A stretch of DNA of 64,000 nt. It comes from Closterium sp. NIES-65. Lineage: Eukaryota; Streptophyta; Zygnematophyceae; Desmidiales; Closteriaceae. This document shows positions 49,201 to 57,878 of the stretch, piece by piece. Both the position numbers and the translations under genes were made by a program. The DNA lies in contig CANXME010002323.1 of assembly GCA_948144175.1 (NCBI GenBank), forward strand, positions 124,001-188,000. Reading direction: 5' to 3'. A model generated the notes under the pieces. It saw nothing but the letters and a program-made list of their open reading frames with translations, did no database searches and was not told the origin of the DNA. Each line of letters begins with the position of its first letter. Position 1 is the stretch's first letter.

Positions 49201-50955
49201 GCAGTTGGAACTGAGTGTTTTCAGTTGGAGGTGCATGGTAATCCGATTGGGCATGCACACACGAGCACCACATGCAAGCACGACATGCAAGCACCACATG
49301 CAAGCACGACATGCAAGCACCACATGCAAGCACGACATGCAAGCACCACATGCAAGCACGACATGCAAGCACCACATGCAAGCACCACATGCAAGCACCA
49401 CATGCAAGCACCACATGCAAGCACCACATGCAAGCACCACATGCAAACACCACGTGCAAGCACCACATGCAAACACCACGTGCAAGCACCACATGCTTCT
49501 GCAGCTCAAAGCAAACCAGCAGCTGCTGTAGCAAACACTGCAAGATGCCCTGCTTCAAAGAAACATGCATGCAAGTAGCTGCCAACCCCAGCCTTTGAGT
49601 CGCATAAATGTGGACTACTTACAGTTGTAGAGGTGAAAAGCGTTGATTGGAAGGAACATGCAAGTAGCTGGTCTGGATAATCTCTCGGGCTATCACCCAC
49701 AACCTTTGAGTCGTCTCAAAAGTCCTCTACTTACAGCTTTAGAGGCTGAGAACGTTGGTTGAAAGGAATATGTCCAGGCTCTGAAGCAAGCAACGGTGCT
49801 TCTGGGCCTGTCACCTCCAGTCGTCAAGAACGGTGCTTTGAGCAAGCTCTGGGCCTGTCACGCCCTATGCAAGTTCTGAGGCATCTCAAAGCTCGCTCTT
49901 CTCTCCCCGTCCCCTCCCTTACTCCCTGCGTGCCATGCCAACAGGGCTATTATGCGAAGGTGGTAGCCGAGGAGAAGATGAAGGTGAGCCTTTTACTGGG
50001 GGAGTCCTGACGCATTTCAAAACTCACTCTCTTCTCTCCCCTTGCCTCAACCCCTGTGTGCCATGCCTACCAGCAGGGCTACTACGGTAAGGTAGCAGCC
50101 GAGGACAAGTCGAAGGTGATAATTTCACTCGGGGAGTTATGAGGCGACTTAAGGCCTACTCTCCCCTCTCCTCTCTCCTCTCCCACACGCCCCTCTCACC
50201 TTCTGTGCGCCATGCCTGCAGGGCAACTATGCCAAGGTGGCTACGGAGGAGAGCATGGTGAGCCGCTCACTGGGGGAGCTCTGAGGCATCTCGAAACTCA
50301 CTGCCCTCTCTCCATCCTCTTCTCTCCTCTCTCATGTACCCCGTGCACCCCCACCCACCCCCTGTGTGCCATGCCTACAGGGCTACTATGCCAAGGTAGC
50401 AGCCGAGGACAAGGTGAAGGCAAGAATTTCACTGGTGGATTACTGAGGCGTTTCAAAACTCACTCTCCTTGCTCCTCTCGCCTCTCCCCTATATCCTGCT
50501 CACCCCTGTGTGCCATGCCTGCAGGGCTACTATGCCAAGGTGGCAGCCGAGGACAAGATGAAGGTGAGCCGTTCTGGGAGGGGAAGCGGGGGGGGGGGGG
50601 GGTGGGGGGGTCTTTACTTGTTCCAGGGGTCAGGGAAGGCTGGGTTGAGTGAGTAACTGCAGAGAGGCTTCATCCAAAAAAGGCTTGCATGTTTCAGCAT
50701 CCCAACCCTAGGAACGTGGATTGGTTGCTATGCCACTATGGTATGGTGTGATGATTGAATGGTTGGTCATCTGATACGGAAATTTTATCCATCTGTGGGC
50801 TAGCAGCGTATCTTGCCTTCTATGTTACACCCCTTCGTCCTTTGTTTCTCGGGTTCGTTGTTTTGTTGCTCACTAGTGCTGGCTGATCTGATTTCCTGTC
50901 TCCGTAATGCTTGCAGAAACTACGGGCAGAGAAGACAGGTCTGAAAAATGAGTAG
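46229..50955 (+). CDS. sterol C-4 methyl oxidase, SMO1-like (about 291 aa, five exons)
   Basis: Proposed exons are 46229-46555, 47645-47967, 49006-49153, one micro-exon (50525-50563 or another of five) and 50917-50955. The product belongs to the fatty acid hydroxylase superfamily of ER-membrane di-iron enzymes. Plant SMO1 oxidises a 4-methyl group of 4,4-dimethylsterols with cytochrome b5 as electron donor. The three histidine boxes are intact: HRLFH (144-148), HYKHH (157-161) and HDYHH (237-241). Flanking family motifs are LADTWKCYKDVIG, LVEDYGNYW, WILLRQLEAIETHSG, YDFPWSPTRLIPFYGG and CDWLYGTDK. Hydrophobic segments lie near 36-60 and 95-135. All exon joins keep frame. The gene is full of tandem duplicated exon edges, annotated separately. 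Confidence 0.88.
46526..46642 (+). repeat. three tandem 39-bp copies of the SMO1-like exon 1 end
   Basis: Units start at 46526, 46565 and 46604. Each encodes an LQLLSYPFFK-like segment and carries its own donor-like site after AAG (GTGCGC, GTGCGG, GTACCA). The unit is 13 codons, so using the second or third donor adds 13 or 26 residues without a frame change. The first donor gives the length expected from the family. Confidence 0.85.
46715..47391 (+). repeat. low-complexity and short tandem repeats in SMO1-like intron 1
   Basis: About three copies of a 40-45-bp CCCCATAAAGTTGCGCTG unit (46765-46895), two GAGGCGCCTCAAAAG units (46961-47002), and a long CCATCCCCTCCC pyrimidine tract (47095-47345). 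Nothing coding was recognised. Confidence 0.75.
47392..47507 (+). pseudogene. truncated upstream copy of SMO1-like exon 2 (exon 2a)
   Basis: After an acceptor-like CCATCAG the sequence reads VAGITTSLPLRTHSTLALQL and IEDYGNYWIHRLF, matching the first 116 bases of exon 2 at 47645. Homology stops at HRLFQ, so the second His of the HX3H box is missing and no donor site follows. It cannot replace exon 2. Confidence 0.8.
48019..48855 (+). repeat. five decayed copies of the 3' end of SMO1-like exon 2 plus donor
   Basis: Copies of the segment encoding VVTLWVWILLRQLEAIETHSG with its GGGTGAGC donor occur at about 48019-48082, 48232-48297, 48488-48557, 48660-48718 and 48793-48855, after the real exon end at 47967. 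The first, third and fourth retain the donor, the second lost it (AGGGCAGAGG), and the fifth is strongly degraded. Each sits in a longer repeated unit that includes G-rich intron sequence. Confidence 0.8.
48886..48950 (+). pseudogene. partial copy of SMO1-like exon 3
   Basis: GACTTCCCCTGGTCGCC ... CTGATCCCGTTC and CCACGACTACCACCATGAG match exon 3 (49010-49081), but the GGGGGCCCTCGC part between them is deleted and no acceptor precedes it. It is an exon-edge duplicate. Confidence 0.75.
49263..49494 (+). repeat. 13-bp minisatellite in SMO1-like intron
   Basis: About 18 head-to-tail copies of GCACCACATGCAA, with a GCACGACATGCAA variant alternating in the first half. Both strands are open through the array because of the repeat sequence. 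No protein is inferred. Confidence 0.9.
49945..50563 (+). repeat. array of five micro-exon copies in the SMO1-like gene
   Basis: Copies: 49945-49983, 50077-50115, 50222-50257, 50381-50419 and 50525-50563. They read GYYAKVVAEEKMK, GYYGKVAAEDKSK, GNYAKVATEESM, GYYAKVAAEDKVK and GYYAKVAAEDKMK. Each is preceded by a CAG acceptor with an upstream pyrimidine-rich tract. Copies 1, 3 and 5 have a GTGAGC donor, copy 2 GTGATA, and copy 4 GCAAGA (a possible GC-AG intron). All are phase 0 and a multiple of three long, so any number could be included between GTDK (exon 3) and KLRAEKTGLKNE (last exon). In plant SMO1 this region is the cytosolic C-terminal tail after the last histidine box. Confidence 0.85.
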
Positions 50956-51285
50956 GGTTAAATTCTAGTCCCTTCAAAGTGAGACACTTGGAAGGGGGGA
51001 CAAGTAGCAGTTTCCCTGTGTAGCGTTTTGTGGTACACTAGCTGTGTAATCAAGTGGAGCTCTTCCTCAAGCAGGACAACAGTACATAATTTTATTTATC
51101 ATGTCGTAGGTACATGAAGGATTCCAAGATCTGCAACAGGATGGATCAGCTTCACATCTATTTCGTGACCTTTACGGGTTGTTAGTGTATACCATATCTG
51201 ATTTCACAAGCAGGAAATCTGAATCTCAGAAAAGAAGAGAACTTTTACTGTGGACTAGAAACCCGCAACAAAATGGGCTGGTTCA
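50956..51285 (+). other. 3' UTR and downstream flank of the SMO1-like gene
   Basis: AT-rich sequence after the TAG at 50953-50955, ending at the GTTCA target duplication of element H (51281-51285). No coding region was seen. Confidence 0.6.
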
Positions 51286-51715
51286 TGTTGGAAACAATAA
51301 GTCCTAAGTGCGCTTCTGTCGTATCAAAATCCAAGGTACCAAGCGAAGCAGTCCCAATCGAAGCATCGAGTCAACCTCGGAGGTTAGGGTAACCGCCTGG
51401 AGGTTACGAGAAAGTCAAAGGTCGCTGACCTTTGACTCGACAATTACAGCGCGACAGTTAAGGACACACAACTGACTCGTTACAGAGCAGTTGCCCGAGT
51501 CGCGCTATATCGAACCGCAACAGCAATACAGTTATCTATCTATTCCCTGTACTCTTATATAAATCCTTGTATTTGCTTGTTTAATTCAATCAACTTTGCT
51601 CTCACACACCAGTGCAAGGTCGGTTCAAATTCTTCACTAAACGCTTCCGCTATTACAACTACTTCACCTAGAGTTATCCCTTGCAAAGATCCTAAGGGGC
51701 TATCTCAGCCCAACA
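51286..51715 (+). repeat. 5' LTR of H (430 bp)
   Basis: TGTTGG ... CCAACA. It contains a TATA-like CTTATATAAATC (about 51555) that would sit in its promoter region. Confidence 0.9.
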
Positions 51716-51801
51716 TGGTATGAGAGCAGACAAGGGAAACTCTACTCTTTTTTCAATATCATTACAAGACATGGCAACAAACAAGGAAAGGAGCTCCCCT
51801 A

Positions 51802-54800
51802 ATGGCTCCTCGGGCACTACTCCTACTCCACCGCCAGCCTCTGGCCTGCAGACAGAAGAAGGCACGGCAACAAGACCAAGAGGAACGTCAACCGAGACCC
51901 CCATGGACACACCCTCCGGATCTCGACCCCGACTTCAGCCCAGGAGGCTTCTGGTACTCGCACATCATTCCTGAAGCAGAACGAACACGAGCATTAGCAA
52001 CAATTCGACAATCGGCAGCAGTAACAACATCGGCAGCAGCAACAACATCAGCAGCAGTAACAACATCGGCAGCAGCAACAACATCGGCAGCAGCAACAAC
52101 ATCAGCAGCAGCAGGAACAACGACACCAGTCATAGTCGACGAAGCACCACCAACACCCGCGAAACAGCTGAATCCGACTCAACGTGAAGTCCACCGAAGC
52201 GCCAACCTCGTCGCCAGCTTTTACTCCAACTCCGACGCATATCAGCGTTCACCTGGACACCGCGCCTCTGAAGAGATCTGGCACGCACGAACAGGACATC
52301 CAAGCAACACGGTTTTGAATAACACGATAAGAGCAGGAGTCCTTGACAAAGATTCTCTACTTCTACCCGATGGCAGAGAACTCCAGAAGGCACGAGGGAC
52401 TTGCCTTATATGTCCCGAAGCTGACTTACCTCATCGACCGTTTGCTTCACATCACAACCCGAGCGCTCCAGCGTACGCACCACTCGAAAAAGTCTACAGC
52501 GACATCCTCTACAATCGCGAGCCAGGACAAGTCAACTACAACTACACCATCACCTTCATCGACGCCGCCACTCGATACGTCTGGCATCGCAACCTACCCA
52601 GCCGCGACATGGCGCTCGCAGCATTCGCCGCCTGGCTACCGATAGCAGAGAGAGAGTCTGGAACACAACTGAAAAATTTCCAGTCAGACGGAGGTGGCGA
52701 GTACACCTCTCACCGCTTCAAGCAGTTCTTGGCGGAAAGGGGGATCAAGCAACTCCTCTCCCTTCCCTACGCACATCAGCAGCAAGGTGTTGCAGAACGA
52801 CTGAACAGGACCCTGCAGAACAGCATGCGCAAACTATTACGTGGCATGCGGCTACCCAACCACCAGTGGCCAGCAGCAATGGACCACGCTGTCATGCTAC
52901 ACAACTTGTTGTCGTCGTCGTCACTCCCGAACAACGCATCACCGCATCTGCTGTGGACAGGGAAGCAGGGCAGCACGAAAATGTTACGAGTTTTCGGGTG
53001 CATGGTACAGTACAGACCCCCAGAAGCACGAGCGGGAAGATTTTCGTAACGGGCACAGTGGGGACTACACCTCGGCATCGAGAAAAATTACAACGCATGG
53101 AAAATCTTCGACGTCCACACAAAGGAAACAGTAGCAGCACGTGACGTGATCTTCTACGAAAGACTCACCCTTCAGACGTACCTCGCCAACTTGCACGAGA
53201 ATCGGGACCTCACCAGTGGTTTTCGTGGTGACCGAGCCTTCGCGTCAGCAGCGGACGAAGCAGACTGGGATGAACAGAACGTCGACAACGCCTCAGAAGA
53301 AGCCGGACCTCTCCCATACTGCTCCGTCGACGTGCCCATGGATGAGGATAATCCTCGCGACAGTAACAACGCCGAAATCTTCTACCGTTTCGCCGACGAT
53401 GGTTACGTAACACCTGTGACAGTCAACACCAACGAAGCAGAAAGGGTAGGGCCAAATTTCATGCCCGACCCAGAAACGGGAGACGAAGCAGCTTATCCCG
53501 AGGATCCAGAACTCCCTCGATACTCACAGACTGGGCTGCAAATCCTCGGCCTCGTCACCGCAGTCCACGGGAACACACGCAGCTCGCTTCCTAAGGAGCC
53601 TGCAACGGTTCAGCAGGCTCTGGGGGGGGAACACAGGGAGAAATGGCGTGAAGCCATGGATAGAGAACTGAAGGCATTAGAGGAACGCAACACTTGGAAG
53701 GTTGTTCCCGTAAGCGTGGCACGGAACAAAACCATCCTTACCGGGAAATGGGTCTTCCGCATCAAGACGAAAGCAGACGGCACGATCGAAAAATTCAAAG
53801 CACGCTGGGTCGTACGTGGATTCGACCAAGAGCAAGGACGAGACTTCACCGAGACCTTTGCTCCAGTCAGCCGCCACACGTCACTCCGAATTATCCTCGC
53901 CATTGCCGCCATGAAGAAGAAGAAGTTACGGCAGATCGACGTCGCGAATGCCTTCCTCTACGCACCTGTGGATGCAGAAATCTACGTCGAGCTCCCGCAC
54001 GGTTCCCACGGCGAACCCAACCGAATCTGTCAACTACTTAAGTCGCTCTACGGGATCAAGCAGGCACCGCGACTGTGGCAGCAGTACCTGCACGCCCGTC
54101 TCATCCGCATCGGCTTTAGTCAACTACCTCACGACCAAGGCATGTACCGCCTCACTAAAGGAAGCGACTACGTTCTCCTGATCGTCTACGTGGACGATCT
54201 CCTCTACATTGGGTCAACCGACGGCATCGCCACGTGGTTCGAAGGAGAGCTCCAGAAAGACCTCACGCTCACGGTCTCCTCCACCGTTACACAGTACCTC
54301 GGGCTCAACATCCGCGAAGAAGAAAACGCCATCTATCTAAGCGCCGAGAAATACGCCGACACCATCGCGAAACGCTTCAGCCTCACACCAAGCGCCATCT
54401 CCACGCCCTACCGCTACACATCAGGAACCGAGAAGGAACGAACTACTCTACTCAAGCCCGCCGGCATACGCGACTATCAGAAGAAGCTCGGATGCCTGCT
54501 ATTCGCCGCCGTCACCTGCCGTCCTGACTTATCCTACTCCGCAAGTCAGCTCGCCACCTATCTCAAGAAGCCTGAAGCTGAACACCTGGCGGAACTTGAT
54601 CGCGCTCTCCACTACTTCGTCAGCACCGCGACGATCGGGCTAACCTACCACAAGAGCGCAGCTACACCGACTAAGCTAATCGGCTACGTCGACGCCGATC
54701 ACGCCGGCGACACCGACAACAGGCGCTCACGCACCGGCTATGTCTACCGCCTTGAGCCTATCGGTCCTATCTCCTGGCAGTCGAGCAAGCAGGAGTTAAT

Positions 54801-55197
54801 CGCACTATCTTCAGCAGAAGCAGAATATATTGCACTCTGCTCAGCCACCAAGGAGGGACTTTACCTTCGCGAACTACTGGAAGAAGCGAAGCTAGCCGAG
54901 TTACCCAGCTTCACCGTGTTCTGCGACAACCAGTCAGCAATTCGCATCGCCAACAAAAACGGCTTCGCAAACAGGACGAAACACATCGCCCTGCGCTATT
55001 TCTTCGTGAAGGACGAGATAGAAAAAGGGAAACTCGATCTGTCATACTGTCCAACATCCGAGATGGCAGCCGATTACTTGACCAAGAAACTCGGCAAGCA
55101 GAAGTTCGAATACTGCATGATGCTGACTGGACAAGGCCACGTCACCAGCAGTAACACTCCAGAAGCGAAGGGGAGTGTTGGAAACAATAAGTCCTAA
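51802..55197 (+). pseudogene. copia H integrase-RT-RNase H frame with one stop
   Basis: One frame runs through an Ala/Thr/Ser repeat (TTSAAATTSAAV), the pre-integrase zinc region (IWHARTGHPSNTVL ... CLICPEADL) and integrase (YSDILYN, FQSDGGGEYTS, AERLNRTLQ). RT (QIDVANAFLYAPVDAEIY, IVYVDDLLYIG) and RNase H (GYVDADHAGDTDNRRS, FCDNQSAIRIANK, AADYLTKKLG) follow. A single TAA at 53047-53049 divides integrase from RT, in the same frame on both sides. The last codons overlap the 3' LTR. A short frame from 51772 (MATNKERSSPNGSS) may be what remains of the gag start. No DSG/DTG protease or CCHC knuckle is present. Confidence 0.85.
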
Positions 55198-55605
55198 GTG
55201 CGCTTCTGTCGTATCAAAATCCAAGGTACCAAGCGAAGCAGTCCCAATCGAAGCATCGAGTCAACCTCGGAGGTTAGGGTAACCGCCTGGAGGTTACGAG
55301 AAAGTCAAAGGTCGCTGACCTTTGACTCGACAATTACAGCGCGACAGTTAAGGACACACAACTGACTCGTTACAGAGCAGTTGCCCGAGTCGCGCTATAT
55401 CGAACCGCAACAGCAATACAGTTATCTATCTATTCCCTGTACTCTTATATAAATCCTTGTATTTGCTTGTTTAATTCAATCAACTTTGCTCTCACACACC
55501 AGTGCAAGGTCGGTTCAAATTCTTCACTAAACGCTTCCGCTATTACAACTACTTCACCTAGAGTTATCCCTTGCAAAGATCCTAAGGGGCTATCTCAGCC
55601 CAACA
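55176..55605 (+). repeat. 3' LTR of H (430 bp)
   Basis: No difference from the 5' LTR was seen by eye. It is followed by the GTTCA duplication. Confidence 0.9.
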
Positions 55606-55610
55606 GTTCA

Positions 55611-56042
55611 CACCACACCCCTTCGAGCAATCGAAAATCGAATGTGCTCTTAGCGAACATGAACATCTGCTTTTCCGCCAGCACTCGCTCCTCTGCCTCT
55701 GCCAGAGGAAGAAGCTCACAGAAGGCTTTCTGCACCACCAGATCGCTCTCAGATCAATTTGAAGCCATGGATGCGCCAGCGTTCCTAAAAACGTTTCTCA
55801 CGGACGAGCAAGTTTTCTACTGTCCGTCGTCTCCCCGTAGCCGGTTCGATGCCGTTTCGACACCGTTTCGACACCACTGCTGGCTAACCACCCCCGATTC
55901 TGAATCGCCACTGCGTCACAGACCCACGGAGGAAGAGAAAAAAAAGAACACGCAAGTATACGCACACACGCGCGACCTTGCGCGCGCGGCGATCCCGTTT
56001 CGTATCGCCGAAAAATGGTATTCAATGGGATTAAAAACAGCT
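55611..56042. other. flank between element H and the RING-H2 pseudogene
   Basis: A plus-strand open stretch continues here from the LTR but has no recognised domain, and antisense composition explains its right part. I see no separate gene. Confidence 0.4.
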
Positions 56043-57550
56043 TCAGACAGCGTCGTCCCCTCTCTCCACCTTCACTGCCACCTCCGAGTCGCCTTCACCC
56101 GCATGTGGCGCTGGCGATTTGAGGTCCGCTCGGCACACGGGGCACGTGGTCTTGGAGGCGAGCCAATGATCAATGCACGCCACGTGGAACCGATGCTCGC
56201 ACGGCAGCACGGATCGAACCAGCTCGCCCTCGTTGAAATCACTCAGGCACTGTAACGCATCGCCCTCCTACCCTACGAGCGTTTCCTAGCTAAAGCACTA
56301 CCTAAGCAAGGTATCGACTTACGGGAAGAAGAGGATGGAGGAGATGAGTGGTGATTGGTCCACAATTGTGAACAACCACCCACTAAAAGACAAGCATGGT
56401 TGGAATCCAACCCAACCCCACATTGGTTGGAATTCCAACCAATGACAATTGAACATTGTTGTTACAAGTTACAACATGTAACATAACCATTCTTATCACA
56501 ATTCTATTGCTCTCATTGGTTGTTAATCCAACCATTGTGCCACCTAAGCAAGCTCACCCCAAGGAGCTCCTTGCCCTTGTTGCCATGGAGGAAGTGGAGC
56601 TCCCCAAGGAGGTCTAGGGGGGGATTGAGCTCACCAAGCTCATTCTCAACTCCCAACTTCCAATTAACCAAAATGGAAATGGGATCTTCTCTCTAAGTCC
56701 AAGTCTTTTCCCTCACAAGTGCTCCAGGCGTCTACTACCTTCTTGGTGAAGTTACCTTTTCTCTCCCAAGGCTTCACCTATCAAGCTTCCAAGACTTGAG
56801 GCTATTAATAGGACTAGTTTTTCACGGTGTGTGTGTATTCTTGGCGTTTTATAAGCCTACTATTGACCCTTTTGTGGGCATTCATTTATAAGCCCGGGTC
56901 TTTGTTGTGAGTTTAAGGGCGTTTTCATATAAGCCCGTGTTACAGGCACACTGTACACTCCGTGCTCGTCAACAATATCCCTCGTTTCAAGGATTTTGTC
57001 TTTTGAGAGTTTGATTTTCGTAACAGGTTAGCAGCGTCAATGGTAATAGCATTCTCCCTTGTAGTCGCGGCTCCAGCTGCGATGATTTCCTTCTCGCCAT
57101 TTTCCAATCTTGTCCCCATATCGGTAATATCATCCGCAACGGGGGGGGTAAACGCAGTAACGCCATGTGGGGAATGTTGCGATTCGCTCCGCGTCCAGCC
57201 CGCCGCCAAACGCTTGCGGACCACCTGCGCCGGCGACCGCCGCTGAATCCGTGTCGTTCGTCACGCGGCGAGCGCGGCGCAGGTGTATCCGCACGTAGTA
57301 CCGAGCTGCAAACGTGAGGAGCCCGATAATTACGACGAGGAAAAAAACTCCAGCGATCGCGAGGCAGAAGGTAAGCGATTTTACCCCTGCCGCGCCATTC
57401 CCTCCCCCCGCCGTTATCCCCTGCGCCGCCGCCGCTGCCGCTTGCGCGCATGGCAGCAGCGCCTCGTGGTTTTCCGACAGCTCGTCTTCCTCATCTTCGC
57501 GTAGAAACGGCGAGGGCGGGGGAGCTCCGAGCAGGGAGAGTACTAAGGGG
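56043..57550 (-). pseudogene. ATL-type RING-H2 E3 ubiquitin ligase, disrupted three ways
   Basis: Minus-strand order: a leucine-rich N-terminal stretch (LVLSLLGAPPPSPF), a transmembrane segment (FCLAIAGVFFLVVIIGLLTF), a basic stretch, a GLDAERIATFP motif (GLD box of ATL proteins), a linker, and a RING-H2 finger. The finger begins ECTVC at 56955 and continues LSDFNEGE ... CEHRFHVACIDHWL ... CPVCRADL to a TGA at 56043. All eight metal ligands are present (C-x2-C-x14-C-x-H-x2-H-x2-C-x10-C-x2-C). Three lesions occur: a 694-bp solo LTR inside the RING, a frame change at a run of eight C (about 57143-57150), and copia I cutting off the 5' end at 57550. ATL ligases are membrane-anchored E3 enzymes; this copy should be dead. 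Confidence 0.8.
56251..56944. mobile_element. solo LTR (694 bp) inside the RING-H2 exon
   Basis: It begins TGTAACGC and ends GTGTTACA, flanked by a perfect GGCAC duplication (56246-56250, 56945-56949). Removing the insert and one duplicate restores the RING reading frame. TG...CA ends, short inverted termini and a 5-bp duplication fit an LTR. No coding domain or partner LTR was found. It is unlike the short-LTR copia lineage. Orientation is undecided. Confidence 0.75.
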
Positions 57551-57681
57551 TGTGAAACAAAGAACGAGAATGAAATGACTATGAACGAAGTGAGTACAAA
57601 TAGGAAACCCTAATTGGGTTGTACCCCCTATGGGATACCCCACTATAGCCTACAGAAACAAGTAAGCTATAAGTTCTGACA
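57551..57681 (-). repeat. 3' LTR of I (131 bp)
   Basis: Ends TGTCAG and TTTCACA on the minus strand, adjoining the polypurine tract at 57682-57691. Confidence 0.85.
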
Positions 57682-57878
57682 CACCCCCAAAGGCAAAGTG
57701 GGGGAGAACAAGGGGTCACAAGACCAGTCAAGCAAAGCAAAGCAAAGCTCAGGGTGGATCACAAAGTCACCACGCATTCCGAGCACAAGTTCAAAGGCCA
57801 CAAGGCCAGTTCACATGCAAGATCATATATAGAGATATACAAGAACAAGAGTATATATATGCGAAAGTACAAGCAAGG

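Larger units (their letters stand above)
51286..55605 (+). mobile_element. Ty1/copia element H, recent, lacking gag and protease
   Basis: Both LTRs are 430 bp (51286-51715, 55176-55605), start TGTTGGAAAC, end CCCAACA, and look identical on side-by-side reading. GTTCA flanks both ends (51281-51285, 55606-55610). A primer-binding site-like TGGTATGAGAGC follows the 5' LTR, and a purine tract (GAAGCGAAGGGGAG) precedes the 3' LTR. Only about 300 bases separate the primer site from the integrase domain, so gag, knuckle and protease are absent. Identical LTRs indicate a very young insertion. Confidence 0.92.

Noticed and set aside
49198..49598. CRISPR-like repeat array or repeat-protein genes on both strands
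   Set aside because: 13-bp head-to-tail repeats without spacers, in an intron of a plant gene; a minisatellite.
55467..56255. 262-codon plus-strand frame from the H LTR
   Set aside because: It starts inside the LTR of H and ends antisense to the RING-H2 domain. No domain of its own.
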